Shown: piece by piece, positions 25,747 to 35,028 of the stretch | Position numbering within the stretch: the stretch's first letter is position 1 | Layout of the letters: each line of letters begins with the position of its first letter | Source: CBDFKS01 sp965248905 | GTDB taxonomy: Bacteria > Chloroflexota > Dehalococcoidia > Lucifugimonadales > JAGWBF01 | DNA: 64,000 nt | NCBI GenBank assembly: GCA_965248905.1 | Contig: CBDFKS010000007.1 | Span: forward strand, 558,001-622,000 | Direction: 5' to 3' | Translations under genes and position numbers: made by a program | Notes under the pieces: model-generated | What the model was told of the DNA's origin: nothing | Seen by the model: only the letters and a program-made list of their open reading frames with translations | Database searches by the model: none

Positions 25747-27492
25747 AAGCCAGGGCGCACACGTAGGAGCCTGTCCCACAATGATGGATTATAGACGACG
25801 AGTGGGTCGATTATGCTAGGTCCGAGTCTGTTTGGCGCAGTGGAAACGATGACTCGACAGCGATCGGATCTTGCGGATGGCGCGGTTTACACGCCGTAGT
25901 CGGTCATCTCATCATGGCCCTGCTATCGCCGGCGGCGCCCAGCTCTGGCTCCACCTAAGTCTGCCCCAGTCGCGCCATATACGCCACAAGGTGCGCAGGT
26001 TGAAGCTTGTGGCCAACAAGGTCCACTCGGCCGACACATTGACAACGCCACGGAGCAAGAACCCCCGAGCTCTTTGTTGCTCTTTGAGAATCCCAAAAGC
26101 TGGTTCCGGCAGTTGCATACGCTGCTTGTATGCCTTTTTGGCCTCCTCGGTAGACATCCATACCCGATGAAGACGCAGGACGGCTTCGTAAGGTCCTACC
26201 TCCAGCCCACGCCCATGACGCCCGTCCTTGGTGCAAATGCCGAAGGCCGGACACACCCGGCAGATGGCTCCGGAGGCTCGATACAGCCGCATGAGCGTCC
26301 CCCTGGTCCGCTTAACTCGGGTGAAGCGGAGTCTCTGGCCCTGTGGACAGGTGTAACTATCCGTCTGCTCGTCGTAGCAAAAGCGGTCCTTGTGGTACGG
26401 GTGCTCCAGGGCTTTGTGCTGGGACTCTGGCATGATCACCTGTTGTTCCCGTTGGGCGCACTCCTCCAGGTTGGCGCCGGAGTGATAGCCCGCGTCGGCC
26501 AGCGTTACTTGCGCCTTGTCTCCGGTCATCTCCTCCGCTTGTTCCAGCATCGGAGTCAACTGGCCATAGTCGTTGGCGTCACACACTACGTCCGCTGCGG
26601 TGATCACCAGCCCAGTGCCTTCGTCGGTGGCCATCTGCAGTGGCGAGACCATCACTTGGGCATTGTACCCAGCCACGATACCCTGTCTACCCTTCATCAG
26701 CCCAGCATCGCTGTCGGTAAGATTGATGCGTTGCTGTTCCTCTTCGCCTGCAAGCTGTTCCATTGCCTGCTGCACCTGTTCTCTCAGCGCCTCCTTTTTG
26801 GCCAGTTTCTTTGGAAGCCGCGTAGGGACAGCGCCTTCTCCTGCCTCGTTCTGCGCTTCAAGGTCTCTAATTGCCGTCTCCACCCGCTCCAGCAGTCGCT
26901 GCAGCCCTTCAGCATCCTGGGTCCTGTCCTTCGCTGCGTTGGCAACTATCTTTGTCCCATCCACCGCCTGCACCGCCAAATCCACCAAGCCCATGGCCAC
27001 CGCCATGCGCACCGTCCGCTTAAAGAGCTTCCTCATTGCTCCACGATGGTCTCTGTAGAACCGCCACAAGGTATTGTGGTCCGGATGCTGCCAACCTGTC
27101 AGCCAAAGGTACGGTATCTGGTCTCGGCAGGCCGCCTCCAGCTTGCGACAGGAACGCACCCCAGTCATGAACCCATACAGCCACACGCTCAACAGCCCAC
27201 GAGGGTGGTACGCCGGCGCTCCCAATGCCTCTCCATCTACCTCAACACCCAACTCAGACCATCCCCAACGGTCCAAAGCATCCACAAACTCTGCCACAAA
27301 CCTCGCTGGATGGTCTTGCGGCACAACTTCGTCCAGAGTCGGCGGAAACAACCATGTCTGCTCTCGATTCAGCGGCCGAAGCGGCATTGGACTCTCCTTT
27401 GCTCAATTCTTGCAGACAATTCTAACCTTTTCTTTCTTATAAGAGAATGCAAACACCTTTTGAGACAGGCTCCTACGTGGTCGCCCTGGCTT
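25747..27492. mobile_element. IS1182-family insertion sequence, about 1.75 kb, apparently complete
   Basis: The ends are imperfect 29-bp inverted repeats. The left end starts AAGCCAGGGCGCACACGTAG (25747-25775) and the right end on the complementary strand starts AAGCCAGGGCGACCACGTAG (27464-27492); both continue GAGCCTGTC. They enclose one intact transposase gene on the minus strand. No flanking target duplication is clear. Confidence 0.85.
25912..27387 (-). CDS. IS1182 family transposase
   Basis: A 491-residue DDE transposase, full length and without frameshift. The N-terminal DUF772-type domain has NREQTWLFPPTLDEVVPQDH and ARFVAEFVDALD. GLLSVWLYGFMTGVRSCRKL and HPDHNTLWRFYRDHR follow. Catalytic acidic residues are likely in AVDGTKIVANAAK, VTLADAGYHSG and LPEPAFGILKEQQ. 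A Cys-rich stretch CRVCPAFGIC with an upstream YTCPQG is typical of the family. Intact frame and matched inverted repeats suggest recent activity. Confidence 0.93.
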   Translation of the reverse strand: MPLRPLNREQTWLFPPTLDEVVPQDHPARFVAEFVDALDRWGWSELGVEVDGEALGAPAYHPRGLLSVWLYGFMTGVRSCRKLEAACRDQIPYLWLTGWQHPDHNTLWRFYRDHRGAMRKLFKRTVRMAVAMGLVDLAVQAVDGTKIVANAAKDRTQDAEGLQRLLERVETAIRDLEAQNEAGEGAVPTRLPKKLAKKEALREQVQQAMEQLAGEEEQQRINLTDSDAGLMKGRQGIVAGYNAQVMVSPLQMATDEGTGLVITAADVVCDANDYGQLTPMLEQAEEMTGDKAQVTLADAGYHSGANLEECAQREQQVIMPESQHKALEHPYHKDRFCYDEQTDSYTCPQGQRLRFTRVKRTRGTLMRLYRASGAICRVCPAFGICTKDGRHGRGLEVGPYEAVLRLHRVWMSTEEAKKAYKQRMQLPEPAFGILKEQQRARGFLLRGVVNVSAEWTLLATSFNLRTLWRIWRDWGRLRWSQSWAPPAIAGP

Positions 27493-27554
27493 CAATTGAG
27501 CATGCGGCCTATCGTAATGGCCATTCTCGAGCAGAAGAACGAGCAACCGGGGGA

Positions 27555-28382
27555 TCAGAGACTTGCCTCTACCCTCACGATATCCCCCACCACTGCACTT
27601 AGCTTTCTAGCAGCATTGCTGTTTTTAACTGATATCTCAAGAGTTCCATGGCTGCCTATGATTGCCAGCAACGGCCCGCCTTCGGCATAGGACGGGCTAA
27701 GCCCCGATATCCGGTGTTCTTTAATATCTATCGTCGTGTGCTTGTTTGAGGCTAGCATTTCAGCCGGAATGTCGGTTATCAGGTTACCGAAATGGTCCAC
27801 ATGCACCACATGGCCTTCCAGACGGTCTTCTACCCATTGAGGCATCCGATGGGGCAGGCAGACGACCTCCTGTACTTCATCGCCAAGGCTTTCGGGCAGC
27901 ACTCCCAGGGACAGATGAGCAGCCACTGGGGCGAATACGTCGCGTCCGTGGAAGGTGGAGCTAACTGGATGGTGCCAGTAATCTGGATTGGTAAGGCGAA
28001 AGGCTCTATACCCTCTGGGCAGTGCCATTTTGGAGCCTTGCAGCGCTTCAGTTTCGCTAGTAATACCTTCTCGAAGAATGTAGCTGAGAACACCGTTATC
28101 AGGCACCAGGTACCGTGCCGCCGAGGTAACGAGCAACAACGCGTTGCGTGAAGTACCTACCCCCGGGTCCACCACGACCACGTGAATCGTCCCGTCGGGA
28201 AAGTAACCATGGCTGGTGCCGATAATGAACGCGCCTTCTACAATGGACTGAGGCTGTATTTGATGGCTGATGTCTACTATCCGAGCTTTGGGGTTAATGC
28301 CCAGGATTATACCCTTCATCACGCCTACATAGGGGTCTGAGGTACCGAAATCAGTGGTGAGGGTGATGACAGGTGAGTCCAT
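27555..28382 (-). CDS. SAM hydroxide adenosyltransferase (DUF62 family)
   Basis: A 275-residue protein of the family that includes fluorinase and chlorinase. ITLTTDFGTSDPYVGVMKG carries the N-terminal Asp motif, DISHQIQPQSI and VVVVDPGVGTSRNALL follow, and LVPDNGVLSY is the DN motif. The C-terminal beta domain shows VVHVDHFGNLITDIP. Family members in ordinary bacteria hydrolyse S-adenosylmethionine to adenosine and methionine. The halide-binding loop of true halogenases is not evident, so SAM hydrolysis is the likely activity. Its biological purpose is unsettled. Confidence 0.92.
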   Translation of the reverse strand: MDSPVITLTTDFGTSDPYVGVMKGIILGINPKARIVDISHQIQPQSIVEGAFIIGTSHGYFPDGTIHVVVVDPGVGTSRNALLLVTSAARYLVPDNGVLSYILREGITSETEALQGSKMALPRGYRAFRLTNPDYWHHPVSSTFHGRDVFAPVAAHLSLGVLPESLGDEVQEVVCLPHRMPQWVEDRLEGHVVHVDHFGNLITDIPAEMLASNKHTTIDIKEHRISGLSPSYAEGGPLLAIIGSHGTLEISVKNSNAARKLSAVVGDIVRVEASL

Positions 28383-28458
28383 TGAGTTCGCCCTTCTAAA
28401 TCAGGGGCAGTAATGGCAGGGCAGATTAATTAGACTACCAGGTGAATCCAGCGTTAAG

Positions 28459-28674
28459 TTATACAACCCTAACGCTAATAATGGATATGATCAGGAACGC
28501 CACCGCCAAAATAATGGTGAACTGAAACAGAGTCTTTTCAACACCTCGGCGGGTGCGATAGCTGGCCTGAGCGCTTCCAAACAGCCCGGAGCCCGACTCT
28601 CGGACCTGCATAAGTATTATGAGAACCAGGACTATGGAGATCAGTATCTGTACTATATGGAGAGAAGTTTCCAA
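28459..28674 (-). CDS. secG: preprotein translocase subunit SecG
   Basis: A 71-residue protein with two membrane helices at about 4-22 and 51-70. VLIILMQVRESGSGLFGS is the SecG signature after helix 1, and RRGVEKTLFQFTIILAVAFL the second helix. It is an accessory subunit of the SecYEG channel. It follows gatB by 14 bases on the same strand. Confidence 0.92.
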   Translation of the reverse strand: METSLHIVQILISIVLVLIILMQVRESGSGLFGSAQASYRTRRGVEKTLFQFTIILAVAFLIISIISVRVV

Positions 28675-28688
28675 TTACCCATCCCTGC

Positions 28689-30191
28689 TTAAGATGCTTT
28701 CAAGGCCTCTAGCTTTTCCGCGACCAGCTCGTTAACCAAGGTCGGTTTGGCCTTTCCTTTAGTTATCTTCATGACCTGTCCCACCAGAAACTTGGTGGCG
28801 GTCTCCTTCCCTTTCAGATAGTCGGAGATCGCCTGAGGGTTGCCATCAATGGCCTCCTTGACGGCTTCTTCGACTACTGAGGAGTCGCTGATCTGAATGT
28901 ATCCTCGCTCATTGACGATATCCTTAGGTGACTTGCCCGTATTGAAGGATTCTTCCAATACGGTCTTGCCTAACGTGTGACTGAGAGTGCCTGAGTCTAT
29001 GAGCTCAACCAGCTCCACCATGTGCTCTGGAGTCACCGGGGACGCATCGATGGCGATGTTGGAGAGATTGGTGAGGCGGCTCAGCTCGACCAGTATCCAG
29101 TTGCTGATGATCTTAGAGCTAGATTGCAGTCCCTCGATTTCTTTCCCGTTGTGGGACAGTTTCATGGTCCTTGCAAGCGCCAGACAGCTCTCAAAGTAAT
29201 CAGCGGTGCCCTTGCTCCCCGTCAGCAGGTTGGCGTCGTAATAAGGCAGACCGTATTGCTCCATGAAACGCCGACGACGCTGTGGGGGCAACTCTGGGAG
29301 GCTGGCACGGATCTCCTCTACCCAGTCGGGATCGATGCCCAGAAGTGGCAGATCAGGCTCAGGAAAGTAGCGGTAATCGTGGGCGTACTCTTTGCTCCTT
29401 TGGGAAAAGGTGACGTTGCGTTCGTCCACCCATCCCCGTGTTTCTTGAACCACCCTACCGCCATCTTCTACTATGCTGATCTGCCGGTCCACCTCGTACT
29501 TCAGGGCATTGTACACCGCTCTGAAGCTGTTCATGTTCTTTACTTCAACCTTGGACATGTACTCGGTGCTGCCCAACGGTCGTACACTCACGTTCGCATC
29601 GCAGCGAAAGCTTCCGTCCTGCATGTTACCCGTGGAAACGCCCAGGTACTGAAGTATCGTATGCAAAGTGGTCAGATACTGGCGCGCCTCCTCAGGTGAG
29701 CGCATATCCGGCTCGCTAACCGTCTCCATTAGGGGAACCCCGGAGCGGTTCACGTCTATCAGGCTATAGCCCTCGCCACCGGAATATTTGATATGCTGAA
29801 GCTTGGCCACATCCTCTTCCAGGTGTACTCGTGTGATGCCTATTCGACTTGTATGACTGTTCACTTCGACGTCCAGATAACCACCGCAGGCTATGGGGGC
29901 ATCGTACTGGGAGATTTGATAGCCCTTCATCAGGTCTGGATACGGGTAGTTCTTTCGGTCGAACCTTGTGTTAGGGGTGATGGAGCAGTTTAGGGCCAAG
30001 CCTGTCATTATAGTGTACTCCACTGCCAGCTCGTTGATCACCGGCAGAACTCCCGGCATTCCCATGCACACAGGACACACCAAAGAGTTGGCCGGAGCAG
30101 ACTGATAGTCGGCTCGGCAAGAGCAAAACATCTTGCTCTGCGTGAGGAGCTGGACGTGTACCTCTAACCCTATTACTGTTTCGTATTCCAT
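28689..30191 (-). CDS. gatB: Asp-tRNA(Asn)/Glu-tRNA(Gln) amidotransferase subunit B
   Basis: A 500-residue GatB subunit, which activates the mischarged aminoacyl-tRNA and amidates it with ammonia from GatA. YETVIGLEVHVQLLTQSKMF begins the family homology, CPVCMGMPGVLPVIN, FDRKNYPYPDLMKGYQISQY, DVNRSGVPLMETVSEPD and DGSFRCDANVSVRP follow. The C-terminal YqeY-like domain is complete. I chose ATG 30191 as the start because homology begins there; a TTG at 30242 is in frame. gatA and gatC are not nearby. Confidence 0.95.
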   Translation of the reverse strand: MEYETVIGLEVHVQLLTQSKMFCSCRADYQSAPANSLVCPVCMGMPGVLPVINELAVEYTIMTGLALNCSITPNTRFDRKNYPYPDLMKGYQISQYDAPIACGGYLDVEVNSHTSRIGITRVHLEEDVAKLQHIKYSGGEGYSLIDVNRSGVPLMETVSEPDMRSPEEARQYLTTLHTILQYLGVSTGNMQDGSFRCDANVSVRPLGSTEYMSKVEVKNMNSFRAVYNALKYEVDRQISIVEDGGRVVQETRGWVDERNVTFSQRSKEYAHDYRYFPEPDLPLLGIDPDWVEEIRASLPELPPQRRRRFMEQYGLPYYDANLLTGSKGTADYFESCLALARTMKLSHNGKEIEGLQSSSKIISNWILVELSRLTNLSNIAIDASPVTPEHMVELVELIDSGTLSHTLGKTVLEESFNTGKSPKDIVNERGYIQISDSSVVEEAVKEAIDGNPQAISDYLKGKETATKFLVGQVMKITKGKAKPTLVNELVAEKLEALKAS

Positions 30192-30284
30192 TTTAGTAGT
30201 GATTTCGGTTGGCACAAAACTATCTACATCTATGCTCGGCAATTTAGTATAGCAGCCGGTGTGTAACGTAACAACGTGTCTGAT

Positions 30285-30956
30285 TCAAAGATTCTCGTGA
30301 TTCTTCGGCCATGCGTCTTGCCCTATCAGAGGGACGAAACGGCAGGGACCAAGCATGCCTACGTTGTAGCCTTCTCCAGTCCTAAGAACTCTGATCATCT
30401 CCTGCTCATCCAGGGTGCCTACTGGAATAACAAGTCGTCCTCCCACGGCCATCTGCTGTAGAAGGCCTGGAGGCAGTTTGGGTGCCGCAGCCGTAACAAT
30501 AATCGCATCGAAGAGTGCTCTTTCGGGGCAACCAATGGCGCCACCAGCGATGAGAACCTCCACGTTGTCGTACCCAAGGGAAAGGAGACGCTCTCGGGCT
30601 GAAAACGCCAGGCCGGGTTTTCTCTCCAACGTCAGGACATTTCCATAGGGCACCAGTAGTGAGAGGATTGCTGCCTGGTAGCCGCTGCCCGTGCCCACCT
30701 CCAGAACCCGTTCTGACCCTGTTAGCTGCAGCATACTAGTCATGTGGGCAACAATGAATGGCTGAGAGATTGTCTGGCTCTCCGAGATTTGGAGAGGTAT
30801 ATCTCGATATGCCAGTTTGCGGCTTTCATCGGGCACAAATAGCTCCCTGGAAACCTGCTCCATGGCGCTGATAACCTTCTCGTCGCGTATCTCTCGCCTG
30901 AGTGTCTTGAATAGGCTCCGTTTTTCTTTTTCTAGGCTCACCATCAAAGCCACCAT
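30285..30956 (-). CDS. pcm: protein-L-isoaspartate O-methyltransferase
   Basis: A 223-residue SAM-dependent enzyme that repairs isoaspartyl residues in damaged proteins. VPDESRKLAYRDIPLQI and SQTISQPFIVAHMTSMLQL are the Pcm signature, VLEVGTGSGYQAAILS is SAM motif I, and AIIVTAAAPKLPPGLLQQM motif III. LVIPVG follows. The length is normal. It is preceded by AGAGG. It may share a transcript with gatB, 94 bases downstream, but the gatB leader has its own possible promoter (TATACT near 30247). Confidence 0.93.
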   Translation of the reverse strand: MVALMVSLEKEKRSLFKTLRREIRDEKVISAMEQVSRELFVPDESRKLAYRDIPLQISESQTISQPFIVAHMTSMLQLTGSERVLEVGTGSGYQAAILSLLVPYGNVLTLERKPGLAFSARERLLSLGYDNVEVLIAGGAIGCPERALFDAIIVTAAAPKLPPGLLQQMAVGGRLVIPVGTLDEQEMIRVLRTGEGYNVGMLGPCRFVPLIGQDAWPKNHENL

Positions 30957-31141
30957 TACCTCTCAAATCCACTATATCATGGAGGCAGGCGTGCAACAAC
31001 GTAAGAATCTAAGGGATGCATGAAGGCTCATTTGACTGTGCTGCACCTAATCGATAGAATGGCTCCGTTGCGGATTCAGTGTGGCAGGATACGATGGGTT
31101 AGGCTTGGCAGCCAGCGTGATTGCATATGAGGAGGACCACA

Positions 31142-32953
31142 TTGGTTAAAGCTAAAGAGTCCTTTCAAAAAGAGCATGACGATATAACACCCACTGGAGA
31201 AGGACGTCCGGTAATACACGGCACTCAAGGAGTAGTCTCAGCAGGCCACTACCTCACTTCGATAGCGGCAATGCGAATGCTTCTCAGCGGAGGCAATGCA
31301 TTTGATGCCGCCGTAGCTGCCGGTTTTACCGCCGCTGTAGTGGAGCCTATCGCCTCCTACTCCCTTGCCGCTGAGGTAACCATAATGCTCTACCATTCCG
31401 CCAGCGGCCAGCTACGCGTGCTAAGTGGACAGGGAGTCGCAGGAAGTCGGGCAACGGTGGATTTATTCAAAAAGAAGGGCCTGGACAAGATTCCCACGGG
31501 ACCCGGACCCAACGCCGAGTTGTCATTCACCGTGCCAGGAGTAGTGGATGCCCTCCTGACCATGCTGGAGACCTATGGCACCAAGACCGTTGGCGAAGCC
31601 ATGGCTCCTGCTCTGGAGTACGCGGAGCGTGGCTTCCCCATGTACAAGTTCATGCGTCGCAGGTTGCGGCAGCCGGAGACTCTCCAGCAGTTCAAGCTCT
31701 ATCCTCCCGGAGGCACCGGTGTTTTCTTTGAAGGAGACCAACCCCTTGCAGTGGGACGAATGGTTGTGCAGAAGCATCTGGCAGCAACCCTCAACAAGCT
31801 GGCCCAGGCGGAGCGCGATGCGGCCGGACATCGAGCCGTGGGCATCAAGGCGGCGCGGGAGATGTTCTATGAAGGAGAGGTTGCCAGGACCATCGTTCAG
31901 TGCTCCGATCGAACGGGCGGCTTGCTGGACCTTGAAGACCTAGCTAACTATCGATCCAGCTTTGAAGAACCCATTGCGACCACCTTTATGGGCCACAAAG
32001 TGCATGCCCAGTCTACCTGGACTCAGGGGGCCGTGTTGCTGCAAGCGCTCAATATGCTTGAGCACTTCGATCTTCGGGTCTTGGGCCACAATACACCCCA
32101 GTATATCCATACCATCACCGAAGCCCTGAATCTGGCCTTCGCAGACCGAGAGAGATATTACGGTGATCCCAACTTCGCTACCGTCCCAATTGAAGGTCTT
32201 CTCTCCAAGGAATATGCCGCAGCCCGGTCCAGGCTCATCAATAGCGATAGATCATTCCCAGAGATGCCGGATGCCGGCGACCCCGGCAGTTATGGCACCG
32301 CTGTGTCATTGCCAGATAGCACTTCGGCTGTACTGACAGCTCCAAGCGCCCAGGCTGGAGGGTATGGAGGAGAGGACGGCACGACTCATTATGCAGTCAT
32401 AGACCGCGAAGGGAATATGGTGTGTGCCACACCCAGCGGCGGCGTGTTCGCCAAGTCGGTGTTCTTCCCGGAGCTGGGGTGCACATTGAGCACCCGCAGC
32501 GAGATGTTCTTCGTGGACGAGCAGCACCCCAATGGTCTCCAGCCCGGCAAGCGTCCCCGCACCACCCTCGTCAACTATTTAGTGAGCAAGGATGGTCAGC
32601 CTGTTATGACCATAGGCTGTCCCGGCGGCGATAATCAGGCCCAGGCCAACCTTCAGCTAATCCTGAACGTGCTAGTGTTTGGGATGGACCCGCAGCAGGC
32701 CGTGGAAGCTCCTCGATTCGCGTCGGGAGGCATGGTCAACTCTTTCTATCCCAGGGAATACTTGCCGGGACAGCTCAACGTCGACCCTGGTATCTCGATG
32801 GAGGCGCGCTCGAAACTAGAGTCGATGGGTCATAAAGTCGTGGAGGTGCCGACCTGTGGGCTGGGCGCCATTGTTACGCAGCGAGACCCGGATACGGGCA
32901 TACTAAGTGCCAGCGGAGACCCTCGACGCACCACCTATGCCATCGGATATTAG
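31142..32953 (+). CDS. ggt: gamma-glutamyltransferase family protein
   Basis: About 603 residues, a single-chain precursor of the Ntn-hydrolase GGT family. LTSIAAMRMLLSGGNAFDAA is the large-subunit start, VPGVVDALLTMLETYGTKT follows, and the processing site and nucleophile Thr lie in DGTTHYAVIDREGNMV. SGGVFAKSVFFPELG and RPRTTLVNYLV are the small-subunit signatures. No signal peptide is seen, so it should be cytoplasmic. The start TTG 31142 has GAGGAGG six bases upstream; an earlier in-frame TTG at 31121 lacks a site. It could act on gamma-glutamyl compounds or, like acylase relatives, on other amides. Confidence 0.9.
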   Translation: MVKAKESFQKEHDDITPTGEGRPVIHGTQGVVSAGHYLTSIAAMRMLLSGGNAFDAAVAAGFTAAVVEPIASYSLAAEVTIMLYHSASGQLRVLSGQGVAGSRATVDLFKKKGLDKIPTGPGPNAELSFTVPGVVDALLTMLETYGTKTVGEAMAPALEYAERGFPMYKFMRRRLRQPETLQQFKLYPPGGTGVFFEGDQPLAVGRMVVQKHLAATLNKLAQAERDAAGHRAVGIKAAREMFYEGEVARTIVQCSDRTGGLLDLEDLANYRSSFEEPIATTFMGHKVHAQSTWTQGAVLLQALNMLEHFDLRVLGHNTPQYIHTITEALNLAFADRERYYGDPNFATVPIEGLLSKEYAAARSRLINSDRSFPEMPDAGDPGSYGTAVSLPDSTSAVLTAPSAQAGGYGGEDGTTHYAVIDREGNMVCATPSGGVFAKSVFFPELGCTLSTRSEMFFVDEQHPNGLQPGKRPRTTLVNYLVSKDGQPVMTIGCPGGDNQAQANLQLILNVLVFGMDPQQAVEAPRFASGGMVNSFYPREYLPGQLNVDPGISMEARSKLESMGHKVVEVPTCGLGAIVTQRDPDTGILSASGDPRRTTYAIGY

Positions 32954-32979
32954 CACCACTTCCAGAAGGAGCTTGTCAT

Positions 32980-33327
32980 ATGTCAACCGCAAATTCCACC
33001 CAAGCTATACTTGAACACCACCTTCAGGCCATCGGAGAAAGCGTTGACGCCATTATGCAGGACTACACGGAGGACTCGGTCGTCGTCACCCCGGACGCCA
33101 CCTGTCGTGGTCTTGCTGAGATTCGTAAGTTCTTCACGGCCTTTATCGAGGGACTTCCCGAAGGAATCATGGACGCTTTCACGATGAAGCGTCAGGAAGT
33201 TACGGGTGAGTTAGCCTACATCCTTTGGGAGGCCAAGCCCTGGATCCCCCTCGGCACGGACACCTTCGTAGTTAGGGACGGAAAGATCGTGTTCCAGACA
33301 TTCGCTATATACTCTGCCTCAGAATAA
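32980..33327 (+). CDS. SnoaL-like / NTF2-fold small protein
   Basis: A 115-residue protein of the NTF2-like superfamily. HHLQAIGESVDAIMQDYTED, VVVTPDATCRGLAEIRKFF and FVVRDGKIVFQTFAIYS follow the usual helix-then-sheet order. Members are small hydrolases, isomerases or binding proteins. The gene starts 27 bases after ggt and is probably co-transcribed. The substrate is unknown. Confidence 0.85.
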   Translation: MSTANSTQAILEHHLQAIGESVDAIMQDYTEDSVVVTPDATCRGLAEIRKFFTAFIEGLPEGIMDAFTMKRQEVTGELAYILWEAKPWIPLGTDTFVVRDGKIVFQTFAIYSASE

Positions 33328-33373
33328 CTGAGGCACACGACTTCCAGTCTGTGCATGTTTTCCCGGCTGAACA

Positions 33374-34720
33374 CTATTTGGTTGTCGCAAGATTTCTGTC
33401 CAGGGCCTTGCGGAACGCTTCCACGAAGCGGTCTACCTCGGCCTCTCCCATGGCCGCCGACACACATCCCAAAAGGCTGGGTGCCATAAGAATTCCCTCG
33501 TTCATGAGCCCCCAAAATACTTGCTGGGTCAGCTCTTTGTCGGCTGAGGCCACGTCTCGCCAGGTCGTGACGGGCCTGTCTACGAAGTGAATGGCAAACA
33601 GAGAGCCCAGACCGGTGACCTGAACTGGGACTTCTAGCTCTGTGCAAACCCGTCGAATGCCTTGACGTAGCCGCTCGGTCAGCACGTCCAGCCGGCGGTA
33701 GACCTCAGGAGTTAGGTGCTCCAGGGTGATGGAGCCGGCCAGCATGGTCATAGGATTGCCATTAAATGTGCCCGCATGCCCAACCGCGGGCCCGCTGGTT
33801 GGATCGAATAGCTGCATCAGTTCTCGTCGCCCGCCAAAGGCGCCCGCTGGAAATCCGCCTCCAATGATCTTGCCAAAGGTTGTCATGTCGGGCGTGATAT
33901 TGTAATGCTCCTGGGCTCCTCCTGGCGCCACACGAAAGCTGATCACCTCGTCAAAAATCAGTACTATTTCATGCCGCTGGGTAAACTCCCGGAGCATGGC
34001 CAGGTATTCCTTATCCGCGGCCACCATGCCTGATCCCCCGAGGACCGGCTCGATGATGACAGCAGCCAGCTCTTCGGCGTTCTCCTCGAGGATTGAGCGA
34101 GATGCCTCGACATCGTTAAAAGGAACGACTACTACCTGGTCCAGCACTCCATCGGGCAGACCCGCTACGCTTGGTACTGCGGCAGGGCGGTCCGGGTCCC
34201 CGCCGACGCTGGGGTCGGTGCGAACACTGACGGATACAACGTCATGAGTCCCGTGGTAGCCCCCTTCGCACTTGGCGATCTTAGTCTTTCCCGTCATCGC
34301 TCTGGCCGCGCGTATGGCGTTTAACGTGGCTTCTGTTCCGGAGTTGGTAAACCTGACCATGTCCACCGACTGAACGCGCTGGCAGAGCAGTTTAGCAAGC
34401 CTGATCTGGTGTTCATTGGGCGCATTGTACACGATGCCCTTGGCGGCTTGCTCCTGGACAGCCTGTACCACAGGGGGGTAGGCATTGCCCTGGATGAGGG
34501 TGGTCATGTTGCTAATGAAATCGAGCCGCTCTACGCCATCTACATCACGTAAGTGGCATCCTTCGCCCTGATCAATGTATACAGGATAGGGTTTCCAATA
34601 GATGGTGTTGCGGGTATCGCCCCCCGGCAAGAATTGCTTGGCCTCCTCCCAGATTTCTCTCGACCTGGGCGTGAGTTCCAGGTATCGGTCAAGCTCCTCG
34701 GTACCGTTTTTCTGTGCCAT
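33374..34720 (-). CDS. class III PLP aminotransferase (glutamate-1-semialdehyde aminomutase-like)
   Basis: A 448-residue PLP enzyme. AKQFLPGGDTRN, DVDGVERLDFISNMTTL, VRFTNSGTEATLNAIRAARA and KCEGGYHGTHD match the glutamate-1-semialdehyde aminomutase branch, LIFDEVISFRVAPGGAQE holds the cofactor Asp, and TFGKIIGGGFPAGAFGG the Schiff-base Lys. No haem genes are near and the protein diverges from true HemL, so it probably acts on another amino-keto substrate. The start ATG 34720 has GGGGAG upstream. Divergent from the N-acyl-D-amino-acid deacylase gene. Confidence 0.88.
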   Translation of the reverse strand: MAQKNGTEELDRYLELTPRSREIWEEAKQFLPGGDTRNTIYWKPYPVYIDQGEGCHLRDVDGVERLDFISNMTTLIQGNAYPPVVQAVQEQAAKGIVYNAPNEHQIRLAKLLCQRVQSVDMVRFTNSGTEATLNAIRAARAMTGKTKIAKCEGGYHGTHDVVSVSVRTDPSVGGDPDRPAAVPSVAGLPDGVLDQVVVVPFNDVEASRSILEENAEELAAVIIEPVLGGSGMVAADKEYLAMLREFTQRHEIVLIFDEVISFRVAPGGAQEHYNITPDMTTFGKIIGGGFPAGAFGGRRELMQLFDPTSGPAVGHAGTFNGNPMTMLAGSITLEHLTPEVYRRLDVLTERLRQGIRRVCTELEVPVQVTGLGSLFAIHFVDRPVTTWRDVASADKELTQQVFWGLMNEGILMAPSLLGCVSAAMGEAEVDRFVEAFRKALDRNLATTK

Positions 34721-34829
34721 CTTTACTCCCCTTAATGAGAAAGTCTTCGTTCAGCCTTCGATCCTTTTAGCCGTGAAACATGTTAACGTCCACGGGTAGG
34801 TTTGGCAAGACCCCTAAGATTACAAGAGG

Positions 34830-34838
34830 TGCTATAAT
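34830..34838 (+). promoter_or_regulatory. extended -10 promoter, distal copy
   Basis: TGCTATAAT is a full extended -10 (TGnTATAAT), which can work without a good -35. TTGGCA lies 25 bases before TATAAT, too far to count as its -35. Identical to the copy 139 bases downstream. Confidence 0.6.
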
Positions 34839-34968
34839 TGCCGTGCCGACCAATCCATCTCCCAACCTCAGGGTCTATAAAGTCTTCGTTCAGCCTTCGA
34901 TCCTTTTAGCCGTGAAACATGTTAACGTCCACGGGTAGGTTTGGCAAGACCCCTAAGATTACAAGAGG

Positions 34969-34977
34969 TGCTATAAT
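34969..34977 (+). promoter_or_regulatory. extended -10 promoter, proximal copy
   Basis: Same TGCTATAAT as the distal copy, about 50 bases before the deacylase start codon. It should give a short leader ending in AAGGAGGTACC just before ATG 35029. Confidence 0.65.
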
Positions 34978-35028
34978 TGCCGTGCCGACCAATCCATCTC
35001 CCAACCTCAGGGTCTATAAGGAGGTACC

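Larger units (their letters stand above)
34741..35018. repeat. perfect 139-bp tandem duplication carrying a promoter
   Basis: Bases 34741-34879 are repeated exactly as 34880-35018. The unit starts AAGTCTTCGTTCAGCCTTCG and ends CAACCTCAGGGTCTAT. Each copy has an extended -10 box. The second copy runs into the ribosome-binding site of the deacylase gene. The absence of any mismatch indicates a recent event or gene conversion. Confidence 0.95.

Noticed and set aside
25735..25750. Target-site duplication flanking the IS1182 element
   Set aside because: The bases outside the two ends (ATTC versus CAAT) do not match.
26074..27690. A 538-codon open frame on the plus strand, opposite the IS1182 transposase
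   Set aside because: It lies entirely antisense to an intact transposase with all its motifs; its own translation has no family signature.
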